A stretch of 54,343 nt of DNA from Oscillospiraceae bacterium (GCA_031268095.1 JAIRXU010000050.1:1-54343); one strand, 5' to 3'; positions 16,965 through 25,749 are shown, numbered from the stretch's first letter. Made by a program: numbers and translations. The notes: generated from the letters alone by a model not told the origin.

Positions 16965-17180
16965 ATGACGGGATCCGTCCAGCAGAAACTGATTCTTTTT
17001 GCCGAAAACGCACAGGCCCTCCGGCATGGATTTTTCCTGGCACAGCCCACTGACCAAACGCCCGGCAGCGCTGCAAATCGCGGCGCGGCCCGTCCCGGCG
17101 CATATGAGCCGGCCGTGACCCGCGCGCGGGCGTTTTGGGCTTTTTTATGTATCATTTTGAAAGGTCTCCCGCGATTGTAA
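16965..17180 (+). CDS. Small open reading frame, possibly a truncated gene; rest of the 16950-17303 gap
   Basis: A strong AAGGGGG lies 7 nt before the ATG at 16965, giving MTGSVQQKLILFAENAQALR and about 50 further residues. The first 30 residues look protein-like (amphipathic helix), whereas the remainder is Ala/Pro/Arg-rich and could be out of frame, so this may be the stub of a deleted gene. Inside it, at about 17116-17146, CCCGCGCGCGGG is followed by GTTTTGGGCTTTTTT, which may be the operon terminator. The remaining bases up to 17303 hold no gene. A weak TATGAT (-10-like) at 17275-17280 precedes the next gene. Confidence 0.3.
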   Translation: MTGSVQQKLILFAENAQALRHGFFLAQPTDQTPGSAANRGAARPGAYEPAVTRARAFWAFLCIILKGLPRL

Positions 17181-17303
17181 GCGCGCTTATGTGGAAAACC
17201 GCAGAAATATTGAAGCGTTCGGGAAAAAACTCCTATATCCGTTCTCTCCCTGGTTTTTGGGCCGGGAATCTGTTATGATGGTCTTACGGAAGGAGGAGAC
17301 GGC

Positions 17304-18065
17304 ATGCAGAGCAAGCAACCGCGCGCCTATGAAAACGGCGGCGATATTTTTCCTCCGGCGCTTTTGCGGCAAATTCAGAAATACGCGGCGGGACGGCTGG
17401 TCTACATTCCCGCGCGGGAGCAAGAACGCGCCTGGGGCGAAACCTCCGGCTACCGGCGCTATCTGCGGGAGCGCAACAGAGAGATCCGCGCCCGGTACGC
17501 CGCGGGGGAATCTTTCGGTACGCTGGCGGAAGCGTACTTTCTGTCCGACGACTCCATCCGGAAAATCATCTATGCCAAGGAGGAGGACATGATTTTGGAC
17601 AGTTTGGACTACGAACGCACACTTTCCAGCGCGCAGGCTTTCGCCCGGGCAGGCAAGCTGGAGGACTGGGTGCACACCTATCTGCGCTCCGACGGACACA
17701 ACCAGGCTTTTTCCGACGGCCTGCGGCTGTTTGACCGGACGTTCCTGGGGCCGATGGCCCTCCCGCTCCATCTTTTCTCTCGCTGCTGCGGCCCGGAAGA
17801 GGGCATGACGTACCGTGTGAACGCCGCCTGGTTCGAGCGTCGTGTGACGGATTTGATGCAGACGCTGCAAACGGCGGAAGATATGCCGCCGCTGATCGCG
17901 CACTACGCGGAGCACAGCTTCGAACTGAACGACGGCAACCATCGCTTTGAGGCCCTGACCCGCCTGGGCGCGCAGGAATATCCGTTCATCGTCTGGATCA
18001 CCGAAGAGGAAGAATGCGCGGAATTTCTGGCCCGGTTCGGGCGTATTCTGGAATCCGAAGTGTAA
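17304..18065 (+). CDS. CD3324-like helix-turn-helix domain fused to a ParB-like domain
   Basis: 253 residues. Residues 8-95 ([50 protein letters not shown]) match what I know of the roughly 90-residue CD3324-type proteins of clostridia, which contain a small DNA-binding helix-turn-helix. The rest ([57 protein letters not shown]) carries the ParB/sulfiredoxin-type NDGNHR motif found in ParB-like NTP-binding proteins. A run of Met-Ile-Leu separates the halves. AAGGAGGAGA precedes the ATG. It is transcribed alone, ending just before the rpsL promoter. Function unknown; a nucleic-acid-linked NTPase is a guess. Confidence 0.7.
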   Translation: MQSKQPRAYENGGDIFPPALLRQIQKYAAGRLVYIPAREQERAWGETSGYRRYLRERNREIRARYAAGESFGTLAEAYFLSDDSIRKIIYAKEEDMILDSLDYERTLSSAQAFARAGKLEDWVHTYLRSDGHNQAFSDGLRLFDRTFLGPMALPLHLFSRCCGPEEGMTYRVNAAWFERRVTDLMQTLQTAEDMPPLIAHYAEHSFELNDGNHRFEALTRLGAQEYPFIVWITEEEECAEFLARFGRILESEV

Positions 18066-18133
18066 GGATTCCCAATATTCTCGGGAATTCCATGCGGATT
18101 CGGCAAAAATTCGGCAGAGAACAAAAAAAATTC

Positions 18134-18163
18134 TTGACAATACCACCCGCTGGGTGGTATAAT
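18134..18163 (+). promoter_or_regulatory. rpsL promoter with an embedded palindromic operator
   Basis: Perfect TTGACA (18134-18139) and TATAAT (18158-18163) with an 18-nt spacer. The spacer and -10 contain a perfect inverted repeat, ATACCACCC (18140-18148) and GGGTGGTAT (18152-18160), separated by GCT. A protein bound there would block RNA polymerase. The leader to the rpsL TTG is about 80 nt. Confidence 0.85.
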
Positions 18164-18247
18164 TTCTTGGTTGTTTCGGTGTGTTCATTCAGGGCCGCCG
18201 GGATCAGCTGGGTTTACTGTGAAATTGCATGGAAAGGAGATGTTGTT

Positions 18248-18691
18248 TTGCCTACCTTTAATCAATTGGTGCGCAACGGACGGGAAACCGTGGAGAAGAA
18301 AGCCAAAGCCCCGGCGCTGCTGAAGGGACTCAATTCCAAGAAGAACATTCTGACGGACAATGATTCCCCGCAAAAGCGCGGCGTCTGCACCGCCGTGAAG
18401 ACCGCCACCCCCAAAAAGCCGAATTCCGCCCTGCGGAAGATCGCCCGTGTGCGGCTGTCCAACGGCATCGAGGTGTCCGCCTATATCCCCGGCGTGGGCC
18501 ATAACCTTCAGGAGCACTCCGTGGTCCTCATCCGCGGCGGCCGCGTCAAGGACCTCCCCGGTGTGCGGTACCACATCATCCGCGGCACCCTGGATACCCA
18601 GGGCGTCAACGGCCGGATGCAGGCCCGCTCCAAGTACGGCGCGAAGGTCCCGAAGGCCGGAAAGGGCGCCGCCCCCGCCAAGAAGAAGTAA
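18248..18691 (+). CDS. rpsL: Ribosomal protein S12
   Basis: 147 residues. It starts at TTG (18248) after AAAGGAGA, giving the universal [12 protein letters not shown]. The decoding-site segments are intact: [11 protein letters not shown] (the lysine changed in streptomycin-resistant mutants is wild type) and [12 protein letters not shown] (second resistance lysine also wild type), then GTLDTQGV. The C-terminal extension [19 protein letters not shown] is longer than in E. coli S12, as in many Firmicutes. First gene of the str operon, with its own very strong promoter, and expressed with rpsG, fusA and perhaps tuf. Confidence 0.97.
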   Translation: MPTFNQLVRNGRETVEKKAKAPALLKGLNSKKNILTDNDSPQKRGVCTAVKTATPKKPNSALRKIARVRLSNGIEVSAYIPGVGHNLQEHSVVLIRGGRVKDLPGVRYHIIRGTLDTQGVNGRMQARSKYGAKVPKAGKGAAPAKKK

Positions 18692-18893
18692 CCCCCGCCC
18701 AGCCTGAACGGTTCAGGCCCAGTTCCGATTGCCCAGATTGCCCAGGCAATGCAAAGCGCTGATCGCGTCATAATTCCAGCAGGTTTGACACATGCTACTG
18801 GAGTATGGCGATAGATATAAGGCCTTGCGTTGGCCCGCGGGAAGAATTCTCGAGTACCGATGAATTCATATTTTTATGAAGGAGGGAAGCGAA
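18692..18893 (+). other. rpsL-rpsG spacer with small hairpins
   Basis: 202 nt without a gene. GCCTGAA/TTCAGGC (18702-18718) forms a 7-bp stem with a 3-nt loop directly after rpsL, lacking a T run. ATTGCC/GGCAAT follows shortly after. A TTGACA-like hexamer near 18785 has no good -10 at 16-18 nt. These could be attenuation or processing sites for autogenous ribosomal-protein control, but nothing more can be shown. Confidence 0.35.
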
Positions 18894-19364
18894 GTGCCAA
18901 GACGAGGCCAAATCGCGAAACGGGATGTTCTGCCGGACCCGCTGTATCAGTCCAAATTGGTCACCCGCCTGATCAACAGTATTATGTATGACGGCAAAAA
19001 GGGTGTTGCCCAGCGGATTGTATATGACGCGTTCGAAATCATCCGCCAAAAGACCGGGAAAGATCCGCTGGAAACCTTCGAGGCGGCGATGGAAAACGTT
19101 ATGCCGCTACTGGAGGTCAAGGCCCGCAGAGTCGGCGGCGCCACCTATCAGGTGCCCATCGACGTGCGCACCGAGCGCCGTCAGACCTTGGGGCTGCGGT
19201 GGCTCACTCTGTACTCCCGTCAGCGCTCTGAACGCACCATGAAAGAGCGGCTGGCCAACGAGATCGTGGACGCCGTGAATTCCACCGGCGCCGCGTTCAA
19301 GAAGCGCGAAGACACCCATAAAATGGCGGAAGCCAACAAGGCGTTCGCCCATTTTAGATGGTAG
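18894..19364 (+). CDS. rpsG: Ribosomal protein S7
   Basis: 156 residues, the standard length. GTG start at 18894 after AAGGAGG, giving [20 protein letters not shown]. The fold markers are [58 protein letters not shown] and the C-terminal [21 protein letters not shown]7 organises the 3' domain of 16S rRNA. Its last codons form the left edge of the inverted repeat at 19355-19471. Confidence 0.97.
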   Translation: MPRRGQIAKRDVLPDPLYQSKLVTRLINSIMYDGKKGVAQRIVYDAFEIIRQKTGKDPLETFEAAMENVMPLLEVKARRVGGATYQVPIDVRTERRQTLGLRWLTLYSRQRSERTMKERLANEIVDAVNSTGAAFKKREDTHKMAEANKAFAHFRW

Positions 19365-19471
19365 ATATCCGATGCTAGATGTCAGACGCTGTTGTCCGGC
19401 TCTCTGCTTCTGTTTGCCATCCGGTGTTGGACGACGGGGTCTACCATCCAAAATCTGAAATCTAACATCTA
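19355..19471 (+). repeat. 117-nt imperfect inverted repeat (hairpin element) between rpsG and fusA
   Basis: The left arm begins TAGATGGTAGATATC at 19355, and the right arm read on the opposite strand from 19471 begins TAGATGTTAGATTTC. About 43 nt of each arm align with roughly 12 mismatches, through to GTTGTCC and its partner GGACGAC, leaving a central loop of about 30 nt. The left arm includes the rpsG stop codon and the right arm abuts the fusA AGGAGG. The internal TAGATG/AGATTTCAGAT wording is itself repetitive. The length and palindromic shape are those of a small repeat element (MITE- or REP-like). Confidence 0.65.
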
Positions 19472-19481
19472 GGAGGATCTC

Positions 19482-21557
19482 ATGTCCCGGCAAGTATCGC
19501 TTGAAATGACCCGCAATATCGGCATCATGGCACACATTGATGCCGGCAAAACCACCACCACCGAACGGATTCTGTTTTATACCGGCAAGACCCATAAAAT
19601 CGGCGAAGTGCATGACGGCGCGGCTACCATGGACTGGATGGAGCAGGAGCAGGAGCGTGGGATTACCATCACCTCCGCCGCGACCACCTGTTTTTGGAAG
19701 GACCACCGCATCAACATCATCGATACCCCCGGACATGTGGATTTCACCGTAGAAGTCGAGCGCTCCCTGCGGGTGCTGGACGGCTCCGTGACGGTCCTCT
19801 GCGCCAAGGGAGGGGTGGAGCCCCAGAGCGAAACCGTTTGGCGGCAGGCGGACAAATACCGTGTCCCGCGCATGGTGTACGTCAACAAAATGGATATCAT
19901 GGGCGCGGACTTCTTCAACGTCCTGCAAATGCTGCGCGAGCGGCTTAAGTGCAACGCCGTCCCCATCCAACTGCCCATCGGCGCGGAGGCCAGTTTCCGC
20001 GGGATCATCGACCTGGTCCAGATGAACGCCATCCTATATCATGACGACATGGGACTGGACACGCAGATTGAGGAGATCCCCGGGGAACTGCGGGACCAGG
20101 CGGAGGAATACCGGCTGGCGCTGCTGGAGGCCGTCGCGGAGCAGGACGACTCGCTGCTGGAAAAATACCTCGGCGGCGAGGAGCTGACCATCGATGAGAT
20201 CAAGCGCTGCATCCGCCAGGCGACGCTGGACAACGCTATGGTTCCGGTAATCTGCGGCACCTCGTACCGCAACAAAGGCGTTCAGCCGCTGCTTGACGCG
20301 GTGGTGGACTATATGCCCGCGCCGACGGATGTGCCCGCCATGACCGGCGTACACCCCAAGACCGAGGAACCCGAAGTCCGCCATCCCTCTGACGAGGAGC
20401 CCTTCTCCGCCCTGGCCTTCAAAATCGCGACGGATCCTTTCGTCGGGAAGCTGTGCTTCTTCCGGGTATACAGCGGCAAGGTCGAGTCCGGATCCGGGGT
20501 GTATAACTCCACCAAGGGAAACAGCGAACGCATCGGGCGGATTCTGCAAATGCATTCAAACCATCGGCAGGACATCGAATGCTGCTACGCCGGGGATATT
20601 GCCGCCGCCATCGGGCTGAAAAACACAACGACGGGCGACACCCTCTGCGATGCCAATCATCCGGTGATTCTGGAATCCATGGATTTCCCCGAACCGGTCA
20701 TCCGCGTAGCCATCGAGCCCAAAACCAAGGCCGGACAAGAAAAAATGGGTATTGCGCTGCAAAAACTGGCGGAGGAAGACCCGACTTTCAAATGCTACAC
20801 CGACGAGGAAACCGGCCAGACGATCATCGCCGGCATGGGTGAGCTGCATTTGGAGATCATCGTGGACCGGATGCTCCGGGAATTCAAGGTGGAAGCCAAC
20901 GTCGGCCGGCCTCAGGTGGCTTACCGCGAGACCATCACCAAAGGAGCGGACGTGGACTGCAAGTACGCCCGGCAGTCCGGCGGCCGGGGCCAGTACGGCC
21001 ATGTCAAGATCCGCATCGAGCCGAACCCCGAGAAGGGCTACGAGTTCGCCAACGAAATCGTCGGCGGCGTGATCCCGAGGGAATATATCCCCGCCGTCGA
21101 GGCCGGGATCAAGGGAGCGATGCTCTCCGGCGTGTTGGCGGGCTTCAATGTAGTGGACGTGAAAGTCACGCTCTACGACGGTTCGTTCCATGAAGTGGAC
21201 TCGTCGGAAATGGCCTTCAAGATCGCGGGATCCATGGCTTTCAAGGAGGCCATGCGCAAGGCCGCGCCGGTGCTGATGGAACCGATCATGAAAGTGTCGG
21301 TAACGGCCCCGGACGAATATATGGGCGACGTCATCGGCGACGTCAACAGCCGCCGCGGCGCCATCCAGGGAACGGAAACCCGTTCCGGGGCGGTGCAGAT
21401 CAACGCGCATATTCCGCTGTCGAGTATGTTCGGCTACGCCACCACCCTGCGCTCCAAAACCCAGGGACGGGGGCAGTACGTCATGGAACCCAGCCACTAC
21501 ACCCAGGTTCCCAAGAACATTGCCGAAGGCATTGTTACGGAAAAGAGCAAAAATTAA
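19482..21557 (+). CDS. fusA: Elongation factor G
   Basis: 691 residues, full length. G1 [13 protein letters not shown], switch [14 protein letters not shown]3 [21 protein letters not shown]4 NKMD, then domains II-V with [18 protein letters not shown] and, in domain [14 protein letters not shown]. It translocates tRNA and mRNA on the ribosome and is the target of fusidic acid. The ATG at 19482 follows AGGAGG by 5 nt, immediately after the hairpin element. It has no terminator of its own visible before the tuf promoter. Confidence 0.98.
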   Translation: MSRQVSLEMTRNIGIMAHIDAGKTTTTERILFYTGKTHKIGEVHDGAATMDWMEQEQERGITITSAATTCFWKDHRINIIDTPGHVDFTVEVERSLRVLDGSVTVLCAKGGVEPQSETVWRQADKYRVPRMVYVNKMDIMGADFFNVLQMLRERLKCNAVPIQLPIGAEASFRGIIDLVQMNAILYHDDMGLDTQIEEIPGELRDQAEEYRLALLEAVAEQDDSLLEKYLGGEELTIDEIKRCIRQATLDNAMVPVICGTSYRNKGVQPLLDAVVDYMPAPTDVPAMTGVHPKTEEPEVRHPSDEEPFSALAFKIATDPFVGKLCFFRVYSGKVESGSGVYNSTKGNSERIGRILQMHSNHRQDIECCYAGDIAAAIGLKNTTTGDTLCDANHPVILESMDFPEPVIRVAIEPKTKAGQEKMGIALQKLAEEDPTFKCYTDEETGQTIIAGMGELHLEIIVDRMLREFKVEANVGRPQVAYRETITKGADVDCKYARQSGGRGQYGHVKIRIEPNPEKGYEFANEIVGGVIPREYIPAVEAGIKGAMLSGVLAGFNVVDVKVTLYDGSFHEVDSSEMAFKIAGSMAFKEAMRKAAPVLMEPIMKVSVTAPDEYMGDVIGDVNSRRGAIQGTETRSGAVQINAHIPLSSMFGYATTLRSKTQGRGQYVMEPSHYTQVPKNIAEGIVTEKSKN

Positions 21558-21589
21558 CCCCGCGCGCCGCAATTTTCTGCAAAAAAGTC

Positions 21590-21618
21590 TTGCACTTTTT
21601 GCAAAACCTTGCTACAAT
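21590..21618 (+). promoter_or_regulatory. Separate promoter for tuf
   Basis: TTGCAC (21590-21595), 17-nt spacer, TACAAT (21613-21618). tuf can therefore be transcribed independently of rpsL-rpsG-fusA. Confidence 0.7.
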
Positions 21619-21671
21619 AGTAAGCGCATGACATTCGAACGCTGATTCGCACATTAAGGAGGACATGAACC

Positions 21672-22874
21672 ATGGGAAAAGCGAAATTTGAACGCAACAA
21701 ACCCCACGTAAACATTGGCACCATCGGTCACGTGGACCATGGTAAAACCACGCTGACTGCCGCCATCACCAAAACCCTCGCGATGAAGGGCCAGGCCTCG
21801 TTTGTTGACTATGCCAACATCGACAAGGCCCCCGAAGAGCGCGAACGCGGCATCACCATCAACACCGCCCATGTCGAGTACGAGACCGACAACCGCCACT
21901 ATGCTCACGTCGATTGCCCCGGACACGCCGACTATATCAAGAACATGATCACCGGCGCGGCGCAGATGGACGGCGCGATCATCGTCATCGCCGCCACCGA
22001 CGGCCCTATGGCGCAGACCAAAGAGCACCTGTTGCTGGCCCGCCAGGTCGGCGTACCGTATATCGTCGTGTATATGAACAAGGTCGATCAGGTGGATGAT
22101 CCGGAACTGCTGGACCTGGTGGAAATGGAAATCCGCGAGACCCTCGACGAGTATGAGTTCCCCGGCGATGATACGCCCATCATCCGCGGCTCCGCCCTGG
22201 AAGCGCTGGAATACACCGGCGGCGACACGGCGGCACCTCAGCTGGCCTCTATCTGGGAGCTGATGGAAGCCGTTGACAGCTATATCCCCACCCCGGACCG
22301 TAAGGCTGACCTGCCCTTCCTGATGGCCGTCGAAGACGTCTTCACCATCACCGGACGCGGCACGGTGGCCACCGGCCGTGTGGAGCGCGGACAGATCAAG
22401 ACCGGCGACGAAGTCGAAATCGTCGGCCTGACCGAAGAACGCCGCAAGGTCGTCGTCACGGGGCTGGAGATGTTCCACAAGACCCTGGACTACGCCGAGG
22501 CGGGCGACAACGCGGGCGCGTTGCTGCGCGGTGTGCAGCGGAAGGAGATCGAGCGCGGGCAAGTGCTTGCCAAGCCCGGTTCCATCACCCCCCATACCAA
22601 ATTCCGCGGTCAGGTGTACGTTCTGACCAAGGACGAAGGCGGGCGGCATAAGCCCTTCTTCTCCAATTACCGGCCCCAATTCTATTTCCGGACCACCGAC
22701 GTGACCGGCGTGATCACCCTGCCCGAGGGCATTGAAATGTGCATGCCCGGCGACAACGTCGAGATGAACGTGGAACTGATCACCCCGATCGCCATTGAGG
22801 AAGGCCTCCGGTTCGCCATCCGTGAAGGCGGCCATACGGTCGGTTCCGGCGTTGTCATCGCCGTTAACGAGTAA
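21672..22874 (+). CDS. tuf: Elongation factor Tu
   Basis: 400 residues, full length. G1 [10 protein letters not shown], switch [16 protein letters not shown]3 [13 protein letters not shown]4 NKVD (usually NKCD), GSALEAL, then beta-barrel domains with [22 protein letters not shown] and C-terminal [15 protein letters not shown]. It carries aminoacyl-tRNA to the ribosome. Start ATG at 21672 with AAGGAGG upstream. A classical terminator follows, and the next gene is convergent. Confidence 0.98.
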   Translation: MGKAKFERNKPHVNIGTIGHVDHGKTTLTAAITKTLAMKGQASFVDYANIDKAPEERERGITINTAHVEYETDNRHYAHVDCPGHADYIKNMITGAAQMDGAIIVIAATDGPMAQTKEHLLLARQVGVPYIVVYMNKVDQVDDPELLDLVEMEIRETLDEYEFPGDDTPIIRGSALEALEYTGGDTAAPQLASIWELMEAVDSYIPTPDRKADLPFLMAVEDVFTITGRGTVATGRVERGQIKTGDEVEIVGLTEERRKVVVTGLEMFHKTLDYAEAGDNAGALLRGVQRKEIERGQVLAKPGSITPHTKFRGQVYVLTKDEGGRHKPFFSNYRPQFYFRTTDVTGVITLPEGIEMCMPGDNVEMNVELITPIAIEEGLRFAIREGGHTVGSGVVIAVNE

Positions 22875-22909
22875 TCCTCACGTCTTCTTTCTGTCTTTTT
22901 CAACTGCTG

Positions 22910-22957
22910 CCAAGCCCGTCGCTGTGGAGAACCACGGCGGCGGGCTTGGTTTTTGTT
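22910..22957 (+). terminator. Strong terminator after tuf
   Basis: CCAAGCCCG..TGTGG pairs with CCACG..CGGGCTTGG around an AGAA loop, followed by TTTTTGTTTTT. It separates tuf from the convergent collagen-like gene. Confidence 0.9.
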
Positions 22958-22985
22958 TTTGCTGTGGTTTTTGCTGCGATGATGC

Positions 22986-24884
22986 TTACAGGGCCTGGAT
23001 CAATTTTGCAACCAGTTCCACGCTGTTGCCTTCCGGCAGCCGGATCCTGGTATCCCGGTCAGCGCTGAGCAGGAGCATCAACTGATCTCCGGCGGCCAGA
23101 GACGTGAGAATCCCGGAGGAGAGGGCAAATTCCCGCGCTGCTTTGACGGCCTGCGTCGTCAGCGCGCCGAACACCGGAATGCTGTTGTTGGAAACGGACA
23201 GACGCAGAGACGTTTCCGCCTCGGACCAGCCGCGCAGCGCGAAGCTGAGGTCATACACGCCGGCACGGTCGATCAGCAGCGAGTGGTTGCCCAGATACTG
23301 CACCCCAGAGGAGGGCAGCTGATCGGAGAAGGTCAGCGCCGCTGTCTCGCCCGCGGCCAGGAAAAACTCTACTTCTTCCAAGTTAACAAAACCGCCGAAT
23401 GCTGCAACCCAGCCGCTGGTTCCGGCAGGACCCTCCGGACCCGTCGCGCCCGTGGGACCCGTCGCCCCGGCGGGAATGATGAAGGTCAGGTCGGCCGCAT
23501 CGCGCGTACCGCCGTTATACACATGCGCTTCCGTGCCCGGCTCGGCGGTAATGGTGCGAACCACATCAATGCTCGCAGCCGCGCCCGTCTCGCCGCGGAG
23601 ACCCTGCGGACCGACGGGGCCCATAGAACCGGGCTCTCCCTGGAGCCCCTGTGGCCCTTGAACGCCGTCTTCCCCCGGACAGCCACGGCTGCCGGTCGCG
23701 CCGGTCAGGCCGCGCAGCCCCGGAATACCCTGGGGACCGACGGGACCAATTTCACCGCGCAGACCTTGCGGGCCAGTAACGCCATCCAAACCGCGCGGAC
23801 CCGGCAGACCCTGCGGACCGGTGGCGCCAGCGGGGCCGATTTCGCCGCGCAGTCCCTGCGGGCCAGCCTCACCGGCGGGACCGGGACCACCCGCTTCGCC
23901 CCGCAAGCCCTGTGGGCCTGTGTCACCGACGGGACCGATTTCGCCGCGCAGACCTTGCGGACCAATGGCACCGGCAGGGCCGACTTCGCCGCGCAGACCC
24001 TGCGGGCCCATATCGCCGGCGGGACCGGGACAACCTGCTTCACCGCGCAAACCCTGCGAGCCAGGTTCACCGGCGGGGCCGGGCTCACCCGGGAGACCCT
24101 GGAGCCCGCGGGGACCGATTTCCCCTTGGATACCTTGAAGTCCCGGCACACCTTGCGGACCGGTAGTGCCGGTGGCCCCGCGGGCGCCGGGCAAGCCGGG
24201 CAGACCGCGGACACCCGTCGCGCCCTGAAAACCAGTCGCGCCGGCCGGACCGGGACAACCCGCTTCGCCCCGCAGACCCTGCACCCCTTGCGGACCCTGA
24301 AGCCCTTCCGGCCCCGCAGGGCCCTCCGGGCCGGGTTCCCCAGCGGGGATAACGAAAGTAAGGTCGGCGATGCTGCGCGTCGTAGAGTTATTGAGGACCT
24401 GCGCCTGGGTTCCGGGTTCCCCGGTAACGGTACGGATCATATTAATAACGCCCGCTTCGCCCGTGGGACCGACGGGGCCTTCCGGACCAGGCAGTCCGGC
24501 AGGACCGGGCAAGCCTCGGAGCCCCTGCTGGCCGGTGGGACCACTTTCTCCGGCGGGGATGACAAAGGTCAGCTTCGCGTCGGCGTCTGTGCCGGAATTC
24601 AGCACGGCGGCGCCGCTGCCCGGATCCCCGGTGATGGTGCGAATGATCGAAATTTTGGCTGATTCGCCGGCCGGACCAGCAGAACCGGTGGCTCCCGTTG
24701 CACCCCGCGCACCCGCTGCGCCGGCGGGACCAACCGGCCCCGCGGCGCCTGCAATACCCGCTGCACCCGTCGAACCTGTCGGACCCGTGGGGCCGGTGGG
24801 ACCGCGGAAATATTTGCAGCAAACCGTGGGTTCGCAATAGGGATGGTAGTAGCCTTGGTCAAACTGATTACCACAATTAGGCAA
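22986..24884 (-). CDS. Collagen-like (Gly-X-Y repeat) surface protein
   Basis: About 632 residues. A short Cys-rich N-terminus (PNCGNQFDQGYYHPYCEPTV) leads into a long Gly-X-Y domain rich in GPTGPTG, GPAG and GLRGEAG. It is interrupted three times by a roughly 38-residue non-collagenous module (IRTITGDPGSGAAVLN...LTFVIPAGE; about residues 75-112, 145-183, 434-472). The last 142 residues (from GWVAAFGGFVNLEE) look like a beta-jelly-roll head of the BclA/C1q type. Such proteins coat exosporia or cell surfaces of Firmicutes. I favour the TTG at 24884, 8 nt after GGGAGG, over the ATG at 24953, which has no ribosome site; the ATG would add MEPKLKPPTWSAYFHDIDW and four residues. No sortase motif was seen. 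Confidence 0.85.
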   Translation of the reverse strand: MPNCGNQFDQGYYHPYCEPTVCCKYFRGPTGPTGPTGSTGAAGIAGAAGPVGPAGAAGARGATGATGSAGPAGESAKISIIRTITGDPGSGAAVLNSGTDADAKLTFVIPAGESGPTGQQGLRGLPGPAGLPGPEGPVGPTGEAGVINMIRTVTGEPGTQAQVLNNSTTRSIADLTFVIPAGEPGPEGPAGPEGLQGPQGVQGLRGEAGCPGPAGATGFQGATGVRGLPGLPGARGATGTTGPQGVPGLQGIQGEIGPRGLQGLPGEPGPAGEPGSQGLRGEAGCPGPAGDMGPQGLRGEVGPAGAIGPQGLRGEIGPVGDTGPQGLRGEAGGPGPAGEAGPQGLRGEIGPAGATGPQGLPGPRGLDGVTGPQGLRGEIGPVGPQGIPGLRGLTGATGSRGCPGEDGVQGPQGLQGEPGSMGPVGPQGLRGETGAAASIDVVRTITAEPGTEAHVYNGGTRDAADLTFIIPAGATGPTGATGPEGPAGTSGWVAAFGGFVNLEEVEFFLAAGETAALTFSDQLPSSGVQYLGNHSLLIDRAGVYDLSFALRGWSEAETSLRLSVSNNSIPVFGALTTQAVKAAREFALSSGILTSLAAGDQLMLLLSADRDTRIRLPEGNSVELVAKLIQAL

Positions 24885-24979
24885 TTGAAATTCCTCCCAA
24901 TCAATGTCATGGAAATAGGCCGACCACGTCGGCGGCTTCAACTTAGGTTCCATGCACTACCAATATATTCCATTGCCGC

Positions 24980-25021
24980 TTCGCCGGCATCCATGCAGCG
25001 AAAAAATTTTTTTGCGGCGAA
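24980..25021. other. Palindromic segment between the collagen-like gene and mraZ
   Basis: TTCGCCG (24980-24986) and CGGCGAA (25015-25021) flank GCGAAAAAATTTTTTTGC, so nested stems are possible. A second stem, CCCGGA/TCCGGG, lies near 25070-25088. The divergent gap 24954-25278 otherwise holds only the mraZ promoter and MraZ boxes on the plus strand. No clear sigma-A promoter for the collagen-like gene was found, which fits expression by another sigma factor. Confidence 0.4.
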
Positions 25022-25133
25022 CGCCTTTGCCTTTTTCCCGCTAACCGCTACATTTTGCGTTTTCCCGGACAAGTTCCGGGCGCGCCCACTACACCATGAT
25101 GTTACTGTGCGAAAGCGGGCGGGCGTTTTCCCC

Positions 25134-25162
25134 TTGACATTCCGAAAGTATCGCGTTATAAT
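25134..25162 (+). promoter_or_regulatory. dcw cluster promoter (PmraZ)
   Basis: Perfect TTGACA (25134-25139), 17-nt spacer and perfect TATAAT (25157-25162), about 115 nt upstream of mraZ. Confidence 0.9.
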
Positions 25163-25173
25163 ATCCCTATCAG

Positions 25174-25188
25174 TGGGGTCATGTGGGG
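25174..25188 (+). promoter_or_regulatory. MraZ binding boxes
   Basis: Two direct TGGGG repeats (25174-25178 and 25184-25188) with a 5-nt spacer lie just after the -10 hexamer. This matches the known MraZ target of TGGGN direct repeats on a 10-nt period, so autorepression of the dcw cluster is expected. Confidence 0.75.
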
Positions 25189-25278
25189 TGTTTGACCTAA
25201 TTTTCGTCACTTTACTGCCATTGGCCGCAAAAAAATGGACTCAGCAGCCCAGCTCGTCGCGCAGAAAGGGGGAGGAAG

Positions 25279-25749
25279 ATGCTACCGAAGATCCGCTCGG
25301 CGGAAGGAACGCTGGACAGTAAGTCCCGGCTCACCTTGCCGCAGCCCTTCCGGGATGAACTGGGGAAGACATTCGTCCTCCTTCAGCCCCTGGCTCGGGA
25401 CGATGTGCGCTGCCTCTGTCTGTATGCCGAGGAAGCGTATGAGGCCCTATACAACGATCACCTTGCCCAACTGCCCCCCGGCGCGCGGGAAGAATATGAA
25501 CGTCTGAGCGCGCTGAACGTCACAGGGGTGGGATTGGACGCCCAATACCGTTTCCTGATTCCCAGCCGGATGGAAAAATGGGCCGGAATGGACAAAGACC
25601 GGGAACTGCGGTTCCTCCACAGCGGAAACCGCATCGAAATTTGGACCCAGTCGGCTCTGACGGAGCGGGAGACCAAGCCCGCCGTCTCCGGCGCGCTGGA
25701 GGCTATCCGTCGGCTGTCGCTGACGGTCAGCGAAGGAGGCGGCCCGTGA
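25279..25749 (+). CDS. mraZ: Transcriptional regulator MraZ
   Basis: 156 residues with two SpoVT/AbrB-like MraZ domains. The first reads GTLDSKSRLTLPQPFRDELG (family pattern: LDxKGRxxxPxxFR) and the second GVGLDAQYRFLIPSRMEKWA. MraZ forms a ring that binds repeats in its own promoter and represses the division and cell wall genes. GGGGGAGGAAG precedes the ATG. The usual SKGR is SKSR here and the second motif's DAQGR is DAQYR. The stop overlaps the rsmH GTG (GTGA). Confidence 0.93.
   Translation: MLPKIRSAEGTLDSKSRLTLPQPFRDELGKTFVLLQPLARDDVRCLCLYAEEAYEALYNDHLAQLPPGAREEYERLSALNVTGVGLDAQYRFLIPSRMEKWAGMDKDRELRFLHSGNRIEIWTQSALTERETKPAVSGALEAIRRLSLTVSEGGGP

Noticed and set aside
18785-18815. Possible rpsG promoter (TTGACA-like)
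   Set aside because: No -10 hexamer at 16-18 nt; rpsG is adequately explained by read-through from the rpsL promoter.
23283-24662. Plus-strand frame of about 460 codons rich in Thr/Arg/Ala across the collagen region
   Set aside because: A product of the repetitive Gly-X-Y DNA read backwards; no start signal.
23420-24830. Short regularly spaced repeats resembling a CRISPR or minisatellite
   Set aside because: They are 9-nt-based coding repeats for Gly-X-Y triplets, with no constant repeat/spacer structure.
24938-25210. Minus-strand 90-codon frame overlapping the start of the collagen-like gene
   Set aside because: No convincing ribosome site, no recognisable domain, and it crosses the mraZ promoter region.
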